From positions 2,294,001-2,358,000 of the forward strand of contig CP144172.1 of the NCBI GenBank assembly GCA_039636865.1: 64,000 bases of DNA, written 5' to 3'. Below, one piece after another: positions 17,553-27,955 of this stretch. This stretch comes from Dermatophilaceae bacterium Sec6.4 (GTDB lineage: Bacteria; Actinomycetota; Actinomycetes; Actinomycetales; Dermatophilaceae). The notes under the pieces are model-generated. The model ran no database searches. It had not been told where the DNA came from and worked only from the letters and a program-made list of their open reading frames with translations. The position numbers and the translations under genes were made by a program. The first letter of the stretch is position 1; each line of letters begins with the position of its first letter.

Positions 17553-18548
17553 ATGAGCGAGCGACCCGATCGACCGGGAGCAGGTTCGGGGGAGTTGATC
17601 ATCGTGACCGGTATGTCCGGCGCGGGCCGCAGCACCGCCGCCAATGTGCTGGAGGACCGCGGCTGGTACGTCATCGACAACCTTCCCCCACAGCTCCTGG
17701 TGTCGATGGCGTCCCTGCTGGATGAGCAGGATGCCGGGCCGGTGCAGCGTCCGATCGGTGCGGCCGGCAACAACGGCAAGGGCGAGAGCACCACCGGCGT
17801 GGTGGGTGATGCGAGTAGTGGAAGCGCTGGAAGTGAAGGGTCTGTCCACCGCCTCTGTGCCGTGGTCGACGTTCGGTCCCGCACGTTCTTCACCGATTTT
17901 CGGGACGGTCTGGACCAATTGCGGGCGGGCAACTACCGCCCGGTCGTGGTGTTCATGGACGCCACCGATGAGGCCCTGGTCCGACGTTTCGAATCGGTCC
18001 GCCGACCGCACCCTCTCCAGGGCCAGGGTCGTCTGCTGGACGGCATCGTCGCTGAGCGGGCGGCCCTGCGCGACCTGCGGTCCACCGCCGACGTCCTGAT
18101 CGATACCAGCGGACTCAACGTGCATCAGCTGAGCACGAAGGTCAGGGAGATGCTCGGCGACGAGAGCTCGATGGACCTTCGTATCGCGGTGATGTCGTTC
18201 GGTTTCAAATACGGAATTCCATTGGACGCCGACATCGTCTTCGACATGCGTTTTCTGCCCAACCCGTTCTGGAACCCCGCGCTGCGGCCCTTCTCCGGGC
18301 GCGACGCGGTCGTCGCCGATTTCGTCCTGGCCCAACCCGGAGCGCAGGAGTTCCTGGACCGTTCATTGTCGATGCTCGAACCGATGTGTGAGGGATACCG
18401 ACGCGAAGGTCGTAGCTACATCACCCTCGCTGTGGGCTGCACCGGTGGCAAGCACCGCTCGGTGGCCATGACCGAGGCGCTGTCGGCTCGCCTGGGCACC
18501 GACCGCACCCATGCGGTGACCGTGCACCGAGACCTGGGTCGGGAGTGA
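17553..18548 (+). CDS. rapZ: RapZ/YvcJ-family nucleotide-binding protein
   Basis: The 331-aa P-loop protein has Walker A GMSGAGRS (residues 20-27; the Arg in place of Lys is common in actinobacteria) and the C-terminal RapZ domain (FGFKYGIPLDADIVFDMRFLPNP, then GCTGGKHRSV near the end). RapZ proteins are RNA-binding or GTP-dependent regulators; in E. coli RapZ guides RNase E. Residues about 60-100 form a Gly/Ser/Asn-rich insertion not normally present, placed before CAVVDVRSR. It is coupled to yvcK by a GTGA overlap. Confidence 0.95.
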   Translation: MSERPDRPGAGSGELIIVTGMSGAGRSTAANVLEDRGWYVIDNLPPQLLVSMASLLDEQDAGPVQRPIGAAGNNGKGESTTGVVGDASSGSAGSEGSVHRLCAVVDVRSRTFFTDFRDGLDQLRAGNYRPVVVFMDATDEALVRRFESVRRPHPLQGQGRLLDGIVAERAALRDLRSTADVLIDTSGLNVHQLSTKVREMLGDESSMDLRIAVMSFGFKYGIPLDADIVFDMRFLPNPFWNPALRPFSGRDAVVADFVLAQPGAQEFLDRSLSMLEPMCEGYRREGRSYITLAVGCTGGKHRSVAMTEALSARLGTDRTHAVTVHRDLGRE

Positions 18549-19489
18549 CGGCCCGTCCCGCGGTGGCGGCCCTCGGCGGCGGACACGGGCTGGCAGTCTC
18601 CTTGCAGGCGTTGCAGTTGGTGACCGACAAGATCACCGCCATCGTCACGGTCGCCGACGACGGCGGCTCGAGTGGACGGTTACGTGACGAATTCCACATC
18701 CTGCCGCCGGGCGACCTGCGGATGGCGCTGGCCGCTCTGTGCGACAACTCCGAGTGGGGACTGCAGTGGCGTGATGCCCTCCAGCATCGATTTGCCGGCG
18801 AGGGTCCGTTGGGCGGGCACGCCCTCGGCAATTTGATCATCGCGTCTCTGTGGGATCTGCTGGGCGATCCGGTGGCTGGTCTGGACCTGGTCGGTCGGTT
18901 GCTCGGGGCACGCGGACGGGTGCTGCCGATGGCTGCGGAACCGTTACGCATCGAGGCGAGTGTCCTCGGTGCGGACCCCGCGCACCCCACCGACGTCACG
19001 GAGGTCATCGGTCAGGTGAAGGTCGCAACAACGCGCGGACGCGTGCTGAGTGTTCGCCTGCATCCAGATCCACCGGCCGCCTGTCAGCCGGCAGTCGATG
19101 CGGTTCGTGAGGCCGACTGGGTCATCCTCGGACCGGGATCATGGTTCAGTTCGGTCATGCCGCACCTGTTGGTGCCCGACCTGTGCGACGCGATCGTGCA
19201 GACCAAAGCGCGCAAGATGCTGACGCTCAACATGATGCGCCACGACGATGAGACGCAGGGTTTCAGCGCGGCCGATCACCTCGAGGTGCTCGCGTCGCAC
19301 GCGCCCGACCTGCACCTTGACGTGGTGCTCGCCGATATCTCGCTGCACCGTGATGAGGCGCGGGTCCTGGAGCAGGTCGCCCAGCGTCTCGGCGCGCGGC
19401 TCATGCTGGCCCAGGTGGCCGACGTGGACACCCCCGGCAGCCACGATCCGCTGCGCCTGGCTGCGGCATACCGGGATGTCCTGGACTGA
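18545..19489 (+). CDS. yvcK: YvcK/CofD-like gluconeogenesis factor
   Basis: This 314-aa protein starts at GTG 18545 within the rapZ stop. The N-terminal [16 protein letters not shown] is the nucleotide-sugar binding loop, followed by [16 protein letters not shown], the YvcK signature, and [11 protein letters not shown]. In other bacteria YvcK (CuvA) binds UDP-GlcNAc and is needed for growth on gluconeogenic substrates and for cell-wall synthesis. It sits in the conserved rapZ-yvcK-whiA block and is almost certainly co-transcribed with them. Confidence 0.95.
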   Translation: MTARPAVAALGGGHGLAVSLQALQLVTDKITAIVTVADDGGSSGRLRDEFHILPPGDLRMALAALCDNSEWGLQWRDALQHRFAGEGPLGGHALGNLIIASLWDLLGDPVAGLDLVGRLLGARGRVLPMAAEPLRIEASVLGADPAHPTDVTEVIGQVKVATTRGRVLSVRLHPDPPAACQPAVDAVREADWVILGPGSWFSSVMPHLLVPDLCDAIVQTKARKMLTLNMMRHDDETQGFSAADHLEVLASHAPDLHLDVVLADISLHRDEARVLEQVAQRLGARLMLAQVADVDTPGSHDPLRLAAAYRDVLD

Positions 19490-19548
19490 GCGCCCGGGAG
19501 TCCGGCAATCGCAGCCAGCACCCTCTCGGCAATGCGAGAATACCGCTC

Positions 19549-20532
19549 ATGCCTGCGATGACTGCGTCCGTCAAAGACGAGTTGAGCAGATTCACCGTCA
19601 CCAAGACCTGCTGCCGCAAGGCTGAGATCTCGGCGGTGCTGCGCTTTGCGGGAGGGTTGCACATCATCGGCGGCAAAGTCGTGGTCGAGGCCGAGTTGGA
19701 CACCGCAGCCACCGCGCGCCGGCTTCGTCAGGACATCGCCGCGGTGTACGGGCAGAAGTCCGAACTGGTCGTGATGAGTGCCGGCGGCATCAAACGGGGT
19801 AGTCGTTACGTGGTGCGGGTCGTTGGAGACGGCGAGGCGCTGGCTCGTCAGACGGGGCTGATCGACACCAGGGGTCGTCCTGTGCGCGGACTTCCCCCCC
19901 GGGTGGTCAACGGTCCGGTGTGCGACGCCGAGGCGGCCTGGCGGGGCGCGTTCCTGGCGCGCGGATCGTTGACCGAGCCCGGTCGTTCCTCCTCGATGGA
20001 GGTCACATGCCCCGGACCCGAAGCCGCCCTCGCGCTGGTCGGCGCCGCACGACGGATGGGGATCTCGGCCAAGGCCCGTGAGGTGCGGGGGGTGGACCGG
20101 GTCGTCATCCGCGACGGGGACGCCATCGGCGCGATGCTGACCCGTCTGGGGGCACACGACGCCGTCCTGACCTGGGAAGAACGCCGGATGCGCCGCGAGG
20201 TCCGGGCGACCGCCAACCGCCTCGCAAACTTCGACGACGCAAATCTGCGGCGGTCCGCGCGCGCTGCCGTTGCGGCTGGTGCGCGCGTCGAGCGGGCGAT
20301 GGAAATTTTGGGCAGGGAGGTTCCGGATCACCTCGCTCAGGCAGGTCGACTCCGCATCGAACACAAGCAGGCCAGCCTGGAGGAGTTGGGTCAATTGGCG
20401 CAGCCCCCGATGACCAAGGACGCCGTCGCAGGGCGGATCCGACGGCTACTGGCAATGGCCGACAAGGTCGCCGGGGACCGCGACATCCCGGGCACCGATG
20501 CCAACCTCACACCCGACATGCTCGACAGCTGA
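19549..20532 (+). CDS. whiA: WhiA sporulation/cell-division regulator
   Basis: The 327-aa protein starts at ATG 19549 (ATG 19558 is a possible alternative). It has the N-terminal LAGLIDADG homing-endonuclease-like domains ([17 protein letters not shown], then [18 protein letters not shown]) and a C-terminal helix-turn-helix (about residues 240-315, [19 protein letters not shown]). WhiA regulates division genes and, with WhiB, sporulation in Streptomyces; in non-sporulating relatives it is linked to cell division. It follows yvcK by 59 bp. Confidence 0.96.
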   Translation: MPAMTASVKDELSRFTVTKTCCRKAEISAVLRFAGGLHIIGGKVVVEAELDTAATARRLRQDIAAVYGQKSELVVMSAGGIKRGSRYVVRVVGDGEALARQTGLIDTRGRPVRGLPPRVVNGPVCDAEAAWRGAFLARGSLTEPGRSSSMEVTCPGPEAALALVGAARRMGISAKAREVRGVDRVVIRDGDAIGAMLTRLGAHDAVLTWEERRMRREVRATANRLANFDDANLRRSARAAVAAGARVERAMEILGREVPDHLAQAGRLRIEHKQASLEELGQLAQPPMTKDAVAGRIRRLLAMADKVAGDRDIPGTDANLTPDMLDS

Positions 20533-20633
20533 ACACGGCCGACCAAGCCGGCGGGGTCGCTGCGCGTTCGTCGTACCGAGTGGTAATCCCATAGGCTCCA
20601 AGCAGCCCTAGACCCCTCACCAGAAGGAATTGA

Positions 20634-21635
<1,002 letters not shown>

Positions 21636-21640
21636 GAACG

Positions 21641-22840
21641 ATGCGCACGATCGAGGATCTCGGCGACCTACGGGGTAAAAAGGTGCTGCTGCGCAGTGAC
21701 CTGAATGTTCCGCTGGACGGCGAGGGCAACATCACCGACGACGGTCGGGTGCGGGCATCGGTGCCTACCATCCGGCGCCTGGCAGCTGCAGGAGCACGCG
21801 TCATCGTGTGCGCCCACCTGGGTCGACCCAAGGGCGCACCGGACGCGAAGTACTCGCTGCGCCCGGCCGCCGACCGTCTCGCCGAGCTCCTCGATCAGCC
21901 GGTTCCGCTCGCTGAGGACACCGTCGGTCCGTCAGCGCAGGCAGTTGTGCAGGCGCTGCGTGACGGTGAGGTCGCCATGTTGGAGAATCTGCGTTTCAAC
22001 GTGGGAGAGACCAGCACGGACGTCGCTGAGCGCGCCGAATTCGCCGATGCCCTCGCCGGACTGGCTGACGTCTTCGTCAGCGACGGATTCGGCGTGGTAC
22101 ACCGCAAGCAGGCCAGTGTGTATGACGTGGCCGAGCGACTACCGCAGGCCGCGGGCGCCCTCATCGAGCAGGAGGTCGAGGTGCTGCAGCGACTGACCAG
22201 TCCCGCCCGCCCGTACGCCGTCGTCCTTGGTGGCGCGAAGGTCTCCGACAAACTCGGTGTCATCGAAAACCTGCTGGCGCATGCCGACATGCTGCTCATC
22301 GGCGGAGGCATGGTCTTCACCTTCCTGGCTGCCCAGGGGCATGAGGTGGGTAATTCGCTACTTGAGAAGGACCAGATCGATCGGGTCGCTGGGTACCTGG
22401 CAGCTGCCGAGAACCGTGGGGTCGACATTGTGCTGCCCACCGATATCGTTGCTGCGTCAGCTTTTTCGGCTGACGCCGACCATGACGTAGTCGCGGCGGA
22501 CGCGATCCCAGCAGACCGGATGGGACTGGACATCGGCCCAGAATCGGCGAAACTGTTCGCCCGCAAGATTTCCGGTGCGCGGACCGTCTTCTGGAACGGC
22601 CCGATGGGTGCGTTCGAGATGGCGCCGTTCGCGGCCGGGACGGAGACGGTGGCCCGCGCACTGGCGGAGAGCACGAAGTCAGGTGCCTACACCGTCATCG
22701 GCGGTGGGGATTCCGCCGCTGCGGTCCGCCAGGCCGGTTTCGCCGACGACGACTTCTCGCACATCTCCACCGGTGGTGGCGCGAGTCTGGAATACCTCGA
22801 AGGCAAGACCCTTCCCGGGCTTGCGGTGCTGGAGAACTGA
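21641..22840 (+). CDS. pgk: Phosphoglycerate kinase
   Basis: The 399-aa protein starts at ATG 21641, five bases after the gap stop; the longer open frame runs back into gap and is not used. Pgk signatures are [15 protein letters not shown] at the N-terminus, [10 protein letters not shown], the [15 protein letters not shown] nucleotide-binding stretch and [11 protein letters not shown] with [12 protein letters not shown] at the C-terminus. It converts 1,3-bisphosphoglycerate to 3-phosphoglycerate with ATP formation. It is tightly packed with gap and tpiA. Confidence 0.97.
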   Translation: MRTIEDLGDLRGKKVLLRSDLNVPLDGEGNITDDGRVRASVPTIRRLAAAGARVIVCAHLGRPKGAPDAKYSLRPAADRLAELLDQPVPLAEDTVGPSAQAVVQALRDGEVAMLENLRFNVGETSTDVAERAEFADALAGLADVFVSDGFGVVHRKQASVYDVAERLPQAAGALIEQEVEVLQRLTSPARPYAVVLGGAKVSDKLGVIENLLAHADMLLIGGGMVFTFLAAQGHEVGNSLLEKDQIDRVAGYLAAAENRGVDIVLPTDIVAASAFSADADHDVVAADAIPADRMGLDIGPESAKLFARKISGARTVFWNGPMGAFEMAPFAAGTETVARALAESTKSGAYTVIGGGDSAAAVRQAGFADDDFSHISTGGGASLEYLEGKTLPGLAVLEN

Positions 22841-22844
22841 AGCG

Positions 22845-23648
22845 ATGGCCGACGTGCCGAGCAGGGTGCCCCTCATGGCGGGCAACTGGAAGATGAACCT
22901 GGACCACCAGCAGGCAACGGTGCTGGTGCAGAAACTGGATTGGACGCTGCGCGACAAGCGGCATGACTTCGCGCAGGTCGAGGTCGCCGTCATACCGCCC
23001 TTCACAGACATCCGCTCGGTGCAGACGCTGATCGACGGCGACAAGCTGCATTTGAAGTTCGGCGCGCAGGATGTCTCTGTCCATGACGCGGGTGCGTACA
23101 CCGGGGAGATCTCCGGCGCGTTCCTGGCCAAGCTCGGATGTAGCTACGCCGTGGTCGGACACAGCGAACGTCGCGAGTACCACCACGAGGACGATGCGGT
23201 GGTGGCGGCGAAGGTCGCGGCTGCCTACCGGCACGGCGTGACCCCGTTGCTCTGCGTGGGTGAAGCGCTCGACGTGCGGGAGGCCGGTGAACAAGTTCCG
23301 TTCGTCATCGGACAGCTGAACGTGGCGCTGGCCGGGCTGAGCGCAGAGCAGGCGGCGTCCATCGTGATCGCCTACGAGCCCGTCTGGGCCATCGGCACCG
23401 GTGAGGTCGCAACCCCAGAAGACGCCCAAGAAGTGTGCGCAGCAATCCGCGGGCGGCTGGCACAGCTGTTCTCCAGCGTCGTCGCCGACGGTGTCCGCGT
23501 GCTGTACGGCGGCTCGGTGAAGTCCGGGAATGTCGCGTCGATCATGGCGCAGCCTGACGTCGACGGAGCTCTCGTGGGCGGCGCTTCGACCGATGCCTCC
23601 GAATTCGCTGCCATCTGCCGCTATCAGTCCCATGTCGGTGGAGCCTGA
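22845..23648 (+). CDS. tpiA: Triosephosphate isomerase
   Basis: This 267-aa enzyme starts at ATG 22845, four bases after the pgk stop. It has AGNWKMNLD at the start, the catalytic His in [11 protein letters not shown], the catalytic Glu in [11 protein letters not shown] and the phosphate-binding YGGSVKSGN and GALVGGAS loops. It interconverts dihydroxyacetone phosphate and glyceraldehyde 3-phosphate. It is co-transcribed with gap and pgk. Confidence 0.97.
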   Translation: MADVPSRVPLMAGNWKMNLDHQQATVLVQKLDWTLRDKRHDFAQVEVAVIPPFTDIRSVQTLIDGDKLHLKFGAQDVSVHDAGAYTGEISGAFLAKLGCSYAVVGHSERREYHHEDDAVVAAKVAAAYRHGVTPLLCVGEALDVREAGEQVPFVIGQLNVALAGLSAEQAASIVIAYEPVWAIGTGEVATPEDAQEVCAAIRGRLAQLFSSVVADGVRVLYGGSVKSGNVASIMAQPDVDGALVGGASTDASEFAAICRYQSHVGGA

Positions 23649-23753
23649 GCCGCACCGCGTGGGGCGGCGTCGCCCACCGACTCCCGGTGTAAAATTTCTA
23701 CCGCTGCTCATATCGGGCAGTACCACGCTCGACCGAAGGTGAGTTCCAGACAC

Positions 23754-23996
23754 GTGGATGTCATCCGTTTCACTCTGCAGATCCTCGTCCTGCTCACCAG
23801 CGTCCTGCTGGTGCTGCTGATCCTGCTGCACAAGGGTCAGGGCAGTGGCTTGTCCGACATGTTCGGCGGTGGCGTCTCCTCGAACCTGGGCGGATCTTCG
23901 GTCGCCGAGCGTAACCTGAACCGACTCACCGTCATTGGTGGGTCTCTATGGATCCTGGCCGTCGTCGGCCTCGGTCTCGTCGCTCGATTCAGCTAG
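23754..23996 (+). CDS. secG: SecG preprotein translocase subunit
   Basis: The 80-aa membrane protein has two hydrophobic segments (about residues 5-25 and 55-75) joined by the conserved LLHKGQGSGLSDMFGGG loop, typical of SecG, which assists SecYE in protein export. I chose GTG 23754 (MDVIRFTLQILV) because AAGGTGAG lies about ten bases upstream; GTG 23739 would add five residues. The 105-bp gap after tpiA contains a GC-rich hairpin and an AT-rich stretch that could hold a promoter. Confidence 0.92.
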   Translation: MDVIRFTLQILVLLTSVLLVLLILLHKGQGSGLSDMFGGGVSSNLGGSSVAERNLNRLTVIGGSLWILAVVGLGLVARFS

Positions 23997-24005
23997 GAGA
24001 CGTTC

Positions 24006-24356
24006 GTGGCCGGTGGCAGTGCAATTCGCGGTAGTCGTGTCGGTGCAGGGCCCATGGGGGAGGCTGAGCGTGGCGACGCGGCCCCTCGGGTGACGGTGTC
24101 GTTCTACTGTTCCAACAAGCATGAGATCACTCCGAGCTTCGCGCAGGAGCCGGGTATGACCGTGCCGGAGACCTGGGACTGCCCGCGGTGCGGGATGCCC
24201 GCCGGTCAGGACAAGGACAACCCACCGTCGGCTCCGGTCGTGACGCCCTACAAGACTCACCTGGCCTACGTCAAAGAGCGACGTAGCGACGAAGAGGGCG
24301 CCGTCCTGCTCGATGAGGCGCTCGGTACGCTGCGTGGCCGGGGTCTGATCCGCTGA
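24006..24356 (+). CDS. rbpA: RbpA RNA polymerase-binding protein
   Basis: The 116-aa protein has the RbpA core with FYCSNKHEITPSFAQE (residues about 33-48) and CPRCGMPAG, followed by the sigma-interacting C-terminal part (PYKTHLAYVKERRSDEEG). RbpA is an actinobacteria-specific factor that binds RNA polymerase and the housekeeping sigma factor and stabilises open complexes. This is strong evidence for the phylum. The start is GTG 24006, nine bases after secG. A strong terminator follows. Confidence 0.95.
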   Translation: MAGGSAIRGSRVGAGPMGEAERGDAAPRVTVSFYCSNKHEITPSFAQEPGMTVPETWDCPRCGMPAGQDKDNPPSAPVVTPYKTHLAYVKERRSDEEGAVLLDEALGTLRGRGLIR

Positions 24357-24388
24357 ACCATTCTCAACATCGCTGCACCGCAGCACAG

Positions 24389-24424
24389 AAGTCGCCCACC
24401 GGTCTCTCCTCCGGTGGGCGACTT
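24389..24424. terminator. Bidirectional terminator hairpin after rbpA
   Basis: A perfect 14-bp inverted repeat (AAGTCGCCCACCGG at 24389-24402 and its complement at 24411-24424) with an 8-base loop lies between two convergent transcription units, rbpA and the permease. The arms begin AA and end TT, so it can serve either strand. Confidence 0.85.
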
Positions 24425-24442
24425 GCTGTGGGTGGGGTGGGA

Positions 24443-25906
24443 TCAGTTCGTGGATCTGCGATGCGTCCTCGCTGCGCCGGCTTCCCTGGGTGCCCGGGGT
24501 TGGGTGATCCGCTCTTCGTCCTCATCGGAGATCGAGGCGGGTTCGGGAGCTTCGGAGAAGATCGGTCCCTCCTCGCCCGCCGGCCGGCCGACGATATTGA
24601 AGACGATGTTCAGCAGCACTGCCATCAGCGCAGCAGCGGTGATCCCGGAGTCGAAGATGACGGTGAACCAGGCCGGGAACTTGTCGTAGAAGGTCGGAAC
24701 GGAGATCGGGATGATGCCGAATCCGAGGGAGAACGCAACGATGACGAGGTTTGCGTTTCCGTCATAGTTGACCTTGCTCAAGGTGCGGATACCACTTGCT
24801 GCGACTGTTCCGAAGAGCGCGAGGCCGGCACCACCGAGGACGGGGAGCGGCACCAGGGCGACAACCGCGCCCAGTACGGGGAACAGGCCCAGGAAGACCA
24901 GGATTCCGCCACTGACGGCGACCACGAAACGACTCTTGATCCCGGTGATGGCGACCAGTCCGACGTTCTGTGCGAAAGCACTGACGGAGAAGCCACTGAA
25001 GACGCTCGCCACAGCGGTGGCCAGCATGTCGGCGCGCAGACCGTTGGTGACCGTCTCCCGATCGGCGGGCTGATCGATGACTTCCCCGATCGCCAGGATG
25101 TCGGCGGTCGTCTCCGTCATGATGACGAGCATCACGACGATCATCGAGATGATCGCGCCCACCGCGAAGGTGGGTGCACCGAAGTGGAACGGTGTCGGCA
25201 CCTGGAAGACGCTTGCATCGGAGATCTTGGAGAAATTCGTCAGCCCGAACGGAATGGCGACAATGGTGCCGAGGACCAGGCCCAGCAGGATAGCGATGCG
25301 ACTGAAGAACGGCGGAAGGAAGCGGTAGACCAGCACGATCAGCACGATCGTGATGGCGGCGAGTGCAACGTTCTTCGGGTCGCCGAAGGAGGGTGCGCCG
25401 ACCCCGCCGGCTCCCCATTGGATGGCTACAGGCATTAGTGAGATACCGATGACAGTGATGACTGTGCCGGTCACAACCTCAGGGAAGAAACGCAGCAGTT
25501 TCGTGAAGAACGGCGCAATCAGCAAGGCAACCACTCCGGCGACGAGCAGGGCGCCGAAAACCGCATTCAGCCCGGCGGTGCCGCCTTTCTTGTCCAGGCC
25601 GACCGCGAGGATGGTCGACACTGCGGCGAAGGAGGTGCCCTGCACGATGGGCTGCCGGGCCCCGACCTTCCAGAACCCCAGCGTCTGTAGCAAGGTTGCC
25701 AGGCCGGACATGAAAAGACCGGCGGAGACCAGGTAGGTGATCTGGACACCGGAGAGTTTGAACGCTGAGCCGATGATCAGTGGAACGGCAACGACACCGG
25801 CGTACATGCTGAGCACGTGCTGCAGCCCGTAGATGAACATCTGCGGGAACGGCAACACTTCGTCTACGGGGTGCTTCTTCGGGGGTGCGGGCGCTTCGAC
25901 GGACAT
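24443..25906 (-). CDS. NCS2-family urate/xanthine:cation symporter
   Basis: This 487-aa membrane protein belongs to the nucleobase:cation symporter 2 family. It has about twelve or more membrane segments, the early FIYGLQHVLSMYAGVVAVPL and QPIVQGTSFAAVSTI regions and the ALTVAAF-like ATAVASVFSGFSVSAFAQNVGLV stretch, which fits the PbuX/UacT subgroup importing xanthine or uric acid rather than uracil. The neighbouring ureidoglycine aminohydrolase supports a role in purine breakdown. It lies 202 bp after that gene on the same strand, so it may share its transcript. Confidence 0.88.
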   Translation of the reverse strand: MSVEAPAPPKKHPVDEVLPFPQMFIYGLQHVLSMYAGVVAVPLIIGSAFKLSGVQITYLVSAGLFMSGLATLLQTLGFWKVGARQPIVQGTSFAAVSTILAVGLDKKGGTAGLNAVFGALLVAGVVALLIAPFFTKLLRFFPEVVTGTVITVIGISLMPVAIQWGAGGVGAPSFGDPKNVALAAITIVLIVLVYRFLPPFFSRIAILLGLVLGTIVAIPFGLTNFSKISDASVFQVPTPFHFGAPTFAVGAIISMIVVMLVIMTETTADILAIGEVIDQPADRETVTNGLRADMLATAVASVFSGFSVSAFAQNVGLVAITGIKSRFVVAVSGGILVFLGLFPVLGAVVALVPLPVLGGAGLALFGTVAASGIRTLSKVNYDGNANLVIVAFSLGFGIIPISVPTFYDKFPAWFTVIFDSGITAAALMAVLLNIVFNIVGRPAGEEGPIFSEAPEPASISDEDEERITQPRAPREAGAARTHRRSTN

Positions 25907-26108
25907 CGGCTCTCTCTTTTCAGCGGGGGCTTTCGGTGATCTTGCAGGGCATCTTGCGGGGTGACGTCGATCCTGGTGCAGAAGGACGTGTCAGGGCAGC
26001 AGTTATCGCAGCGGGACCTACAGGGTGGGTTCGTCTACTCGGCTGACCGGGCCGTCCAGCTCACCTCGACGGTGACTTCCGGGCCCGGTCGGCCGGATCA
26101 GGGACGGA

Positions 26109-26939
26109 TCAGAGGAACTGGCGGCTCAGTCGAGCGTGCCGGTTGACGTCCTTGTAGAGCAGGTAGCGGAAGTTGCCGGGACCGCCGGCGTAACACGCCT
26201 GCGGGCAGAAGGCGCGTAGCCACATGAAGTCGCCTGCCTCGACCTCGACCCAGTCCTCGTTCAACCGATAGACGGCCTTGCCCTCCAGGACGTAGAGGCC
26301 ATGCTCCATAACGTGCGTCTCGGCGAACGGGATGACGGCGCCGGGCTCGAAGGTGACGATGTTGACGTGCATGTCGTGCCGCAGGTCTGTGGGGTCGGCG
26401 AAACGGGAGGTGACCCACTTACCATCGGTGTGTTTCATCGGGATCGGCTCCACATCGGCCTCGTTCGTCACGAACGCCGGCGGGATCTCCAGACCTTCGA
26501 CAACCTCGAACGTCTTACGGATCCAGTGGAACCGGGTAGCCACGTCGCCGTTGTTACGCAGCGTCCAGGTGGTGCCCGGGGGCAGGAAGGCGTATCCGCC
26601 TTCCGTCAACTCATGCTCGGTGCCGTCGATAGTGAGCTTGAAACCACCTTCGACGATGAACAGGACACCCTCGGCGTGCGGGTCCAGCTCCGGCTTCTCA
26701 CTACCGCCACCAGGCCCGACCTCGACGATGTACTGCGAGAAGGTCTCTGCGAACCCAGACAGTGGCCGGGCCAGCACCCACATCCGCATGTCGTCCCAGA
26801 AGGGTAGGAAGCTGGTGACGATATCGGTCATCACGCCACGCGGGATGACCGCGTAGGCCTCCTTGAACATGGACCGGTCGGTCGTGAGATCGGTCTGCAG
26901 GGGTAGGCCGCCGTGGGGGGCGTAGTAGGGACTTGTCAC
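26109..26939 (-). CDS. (S)-ureidoglycine aminohydrolase, bicupin
   Basis: This 276-aa protein is a two-cupin fold enzyme of the allantoin pathway, releasing ammonia from ureidoglycine to give ureidoglycolate. The C-terminal cupin has the metal ligands in the AETHVMEHGLYVL motif and the FCPQACYAGG loop that the family uses to bind Mn. The first cupin holds the HAEGVLFIVEGG strand. Allantoinase and allantoicase genes are not in the window, so the rest of the route is elsewhere or absent. A palindrome about 130 bp upstream may be its operator. Confidence 0.87.
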   Translation of the reverse strand: MTSPYYAPHGGLPLQTDLTTDRSMFKEAYAVIPRGVMTDIVTSFLPFWDDMRMWVLARPLSGFAETFSQYIVEVGPGGGSEKPELDPHAEGVLFIVEGGFKLTIDGTEHELTEGGYAFLPPGTTWTLRNNGDVATRFHWIRKTFEVVEGLEIPPAFVTNEADVEPIPMKHTDGKWVTSRFADPTDLRHDMHVNIVTFEPGAVIPFAETHVMEHGLYVLEGKAVYRLNEDWVEVEAGDFMWLRAFCPQACYAGGPGNFRYLLYKDVNRHARLSRQFL

Positions 26940-27070
26940 AGGGTTGCCTTTCGAAAGGTGGAGAGAGAGACGCCGAAGCGTTGCCTTCGTTCACGGACCA
27001 GGTGAAACACCTTGGTGGCTGCTCATCGACGTGATGTCGAGCACACCCGATTCCGTATTGTGAACGGTAA

Positions 27071-27087
27071 CTTCCGCATGGCGGAAG
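27071..27087. promoter_or_regulatory. CTTCCGC-N3-GCGGAAG palindrome upstream of the ureidoglycine gene
   Basis: CTTCCGC (27071-27077), ATG, GCGGAAG (27081-27087) is a perfect 7-bp inverted repeat 132 bp upstream of the start at 26939. No regulator gene lies beside it. An IclR/AllR-type repressor of purine catabolism is a plausible binder; this is inference. Confidence 0.45.
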
Positions 27088-27129
27088 AGCAAGGTATATC
27101 CAGGCCCAGCCTGCATATATCTCTTTCCA

Positions 27130-27158
27130 CCGGCACCGGGAGATTCTCCTGGTGCCGG
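27130..27158. terminator. Terminator hairpin after the pentose phosphate operon
   Basis: CCGGCACCGGGAG (27130-27142) and CTCCTGGTGCCGG (27146-27158) form a 13-bp stem with one G-T-type mismatch and a 3-base loop. It lies 10 bp downstream of the pgl stop (minus strand), the end of the tkt to pgl operon. Confidence 0.75.
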
Positions 27159-27168
27159 ACCCTGCGCG

Positions 27169-27933
27169 TCAGCCCGCGAGGGTCTTGCCCGCTGCGTCCC
27201 GATCCAGCCACCAGATCGTCGCATCGGTGCCGCTGGCGCCGGCCGCCGGGAAGTCCCACGGATCCGCGCCCGGCGGGGATGCGTGCGCGACGGCGTCCGC
27301 CTTCTCGGGTCCGGCCACCAGGAACCACACCTGACGCGCGCAGTTGATGGCGGTGAAGGTCAGGCTGAGGCGCACAGGGGGCGGCTTGGGGGAGTTACAC
27401 ACCGCGACAACGTTTGCGTCGACCGTCCGGACACCTGGATGGTGCGGGAACAACGAGGCGACGTGGGCGTCCGGACCAACTCCCAGCATGAGGACGTCGA
27501 ATGCGGGCACGCCGATAACGCCACCGGCACCGGCAGTGGCGTACCCCGCGAGATCGTCCTGATAGGCGAGCGCAGCAGCATTGACGTCGCCGCCGTGTGC
27601 GCCGTCACTGGGCGCCATCACGTGCACGTTCTGCTCGGGTATATCGATATGGTCCAGCAGTACTTCACGTGTCTGCGTGTCGTTGCGCTCGTCGCTGCCG
27701 AGCGGGACGAACCGTTCATCACCCCACCAGAGGTGAACGCGCGACCAATCCAGTTCGGCGCCTGCATCACGGAGCCCGGCCAGTGAGGTGCCGCCCATCG
27801 AGCCTCCGGTGAGCACCACGTGTGCCACACCTCGCAGCTGTACCGCGTCGATGATCTCAGCGAGGAGTCGCGCAGCGACCGCCGCACCCAAAGCGGCCTT
27901 GGTGTCGTGCACGACGAACTGCGGGTCGGTCAT
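27169..27933 (-). CDS. pgl: 6-phosphogluconolactonase
   Basis: This 254-aa enzyme hydrolyses 6-phosphogluconolactone in the oxidative pentose phosphate pathway. The start is ATG 27933 (MTDPQFVVHD) with AGGAAGG upstream; the longer frame runs into opcA. Family motifs are VVLTGGSMG, WGDERFVP, the LLGVGPDAHVASLFP-like stretch (LMLGVGPDAHVASLFPHHPG) and the C-terminal VRLSLTFTAINCAR. It is the last gene of the operon. Confidence 0.94.
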   Translation of the reverse strand: MTDPQFVVHDTKAALGAAVAARLLAEIIDAVQLRGVAHVVLTGGSMGGTSLAGLRDAGAELDWSRVHLWWGDERFVPLGSDERNDTQTREVLLDHIDIPEQNVHVMAPSDGAHGGDVNAAALAYQDDLAGYATAGAGGVIGVPAFDVLMLGVGPDAHVASLFPHHPGVRTVDANVVAVCNSPKPPPVRLSLTFTAINCARQVWFLVAGPEKADAVAHASPPGADPWDFPAAGASGTDATIWWLDRDAAGKTLAG

Positions 27934-27955
27934 GAAGTTGCCTTCCTGGTGGGGG

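Noticed and set aside
24428..25438. Long plus-strand ORF across the permease gene
   Set aside because: It is antisense to the NCS2 permease and rich in Asp/Glu/His, a composition shadow.
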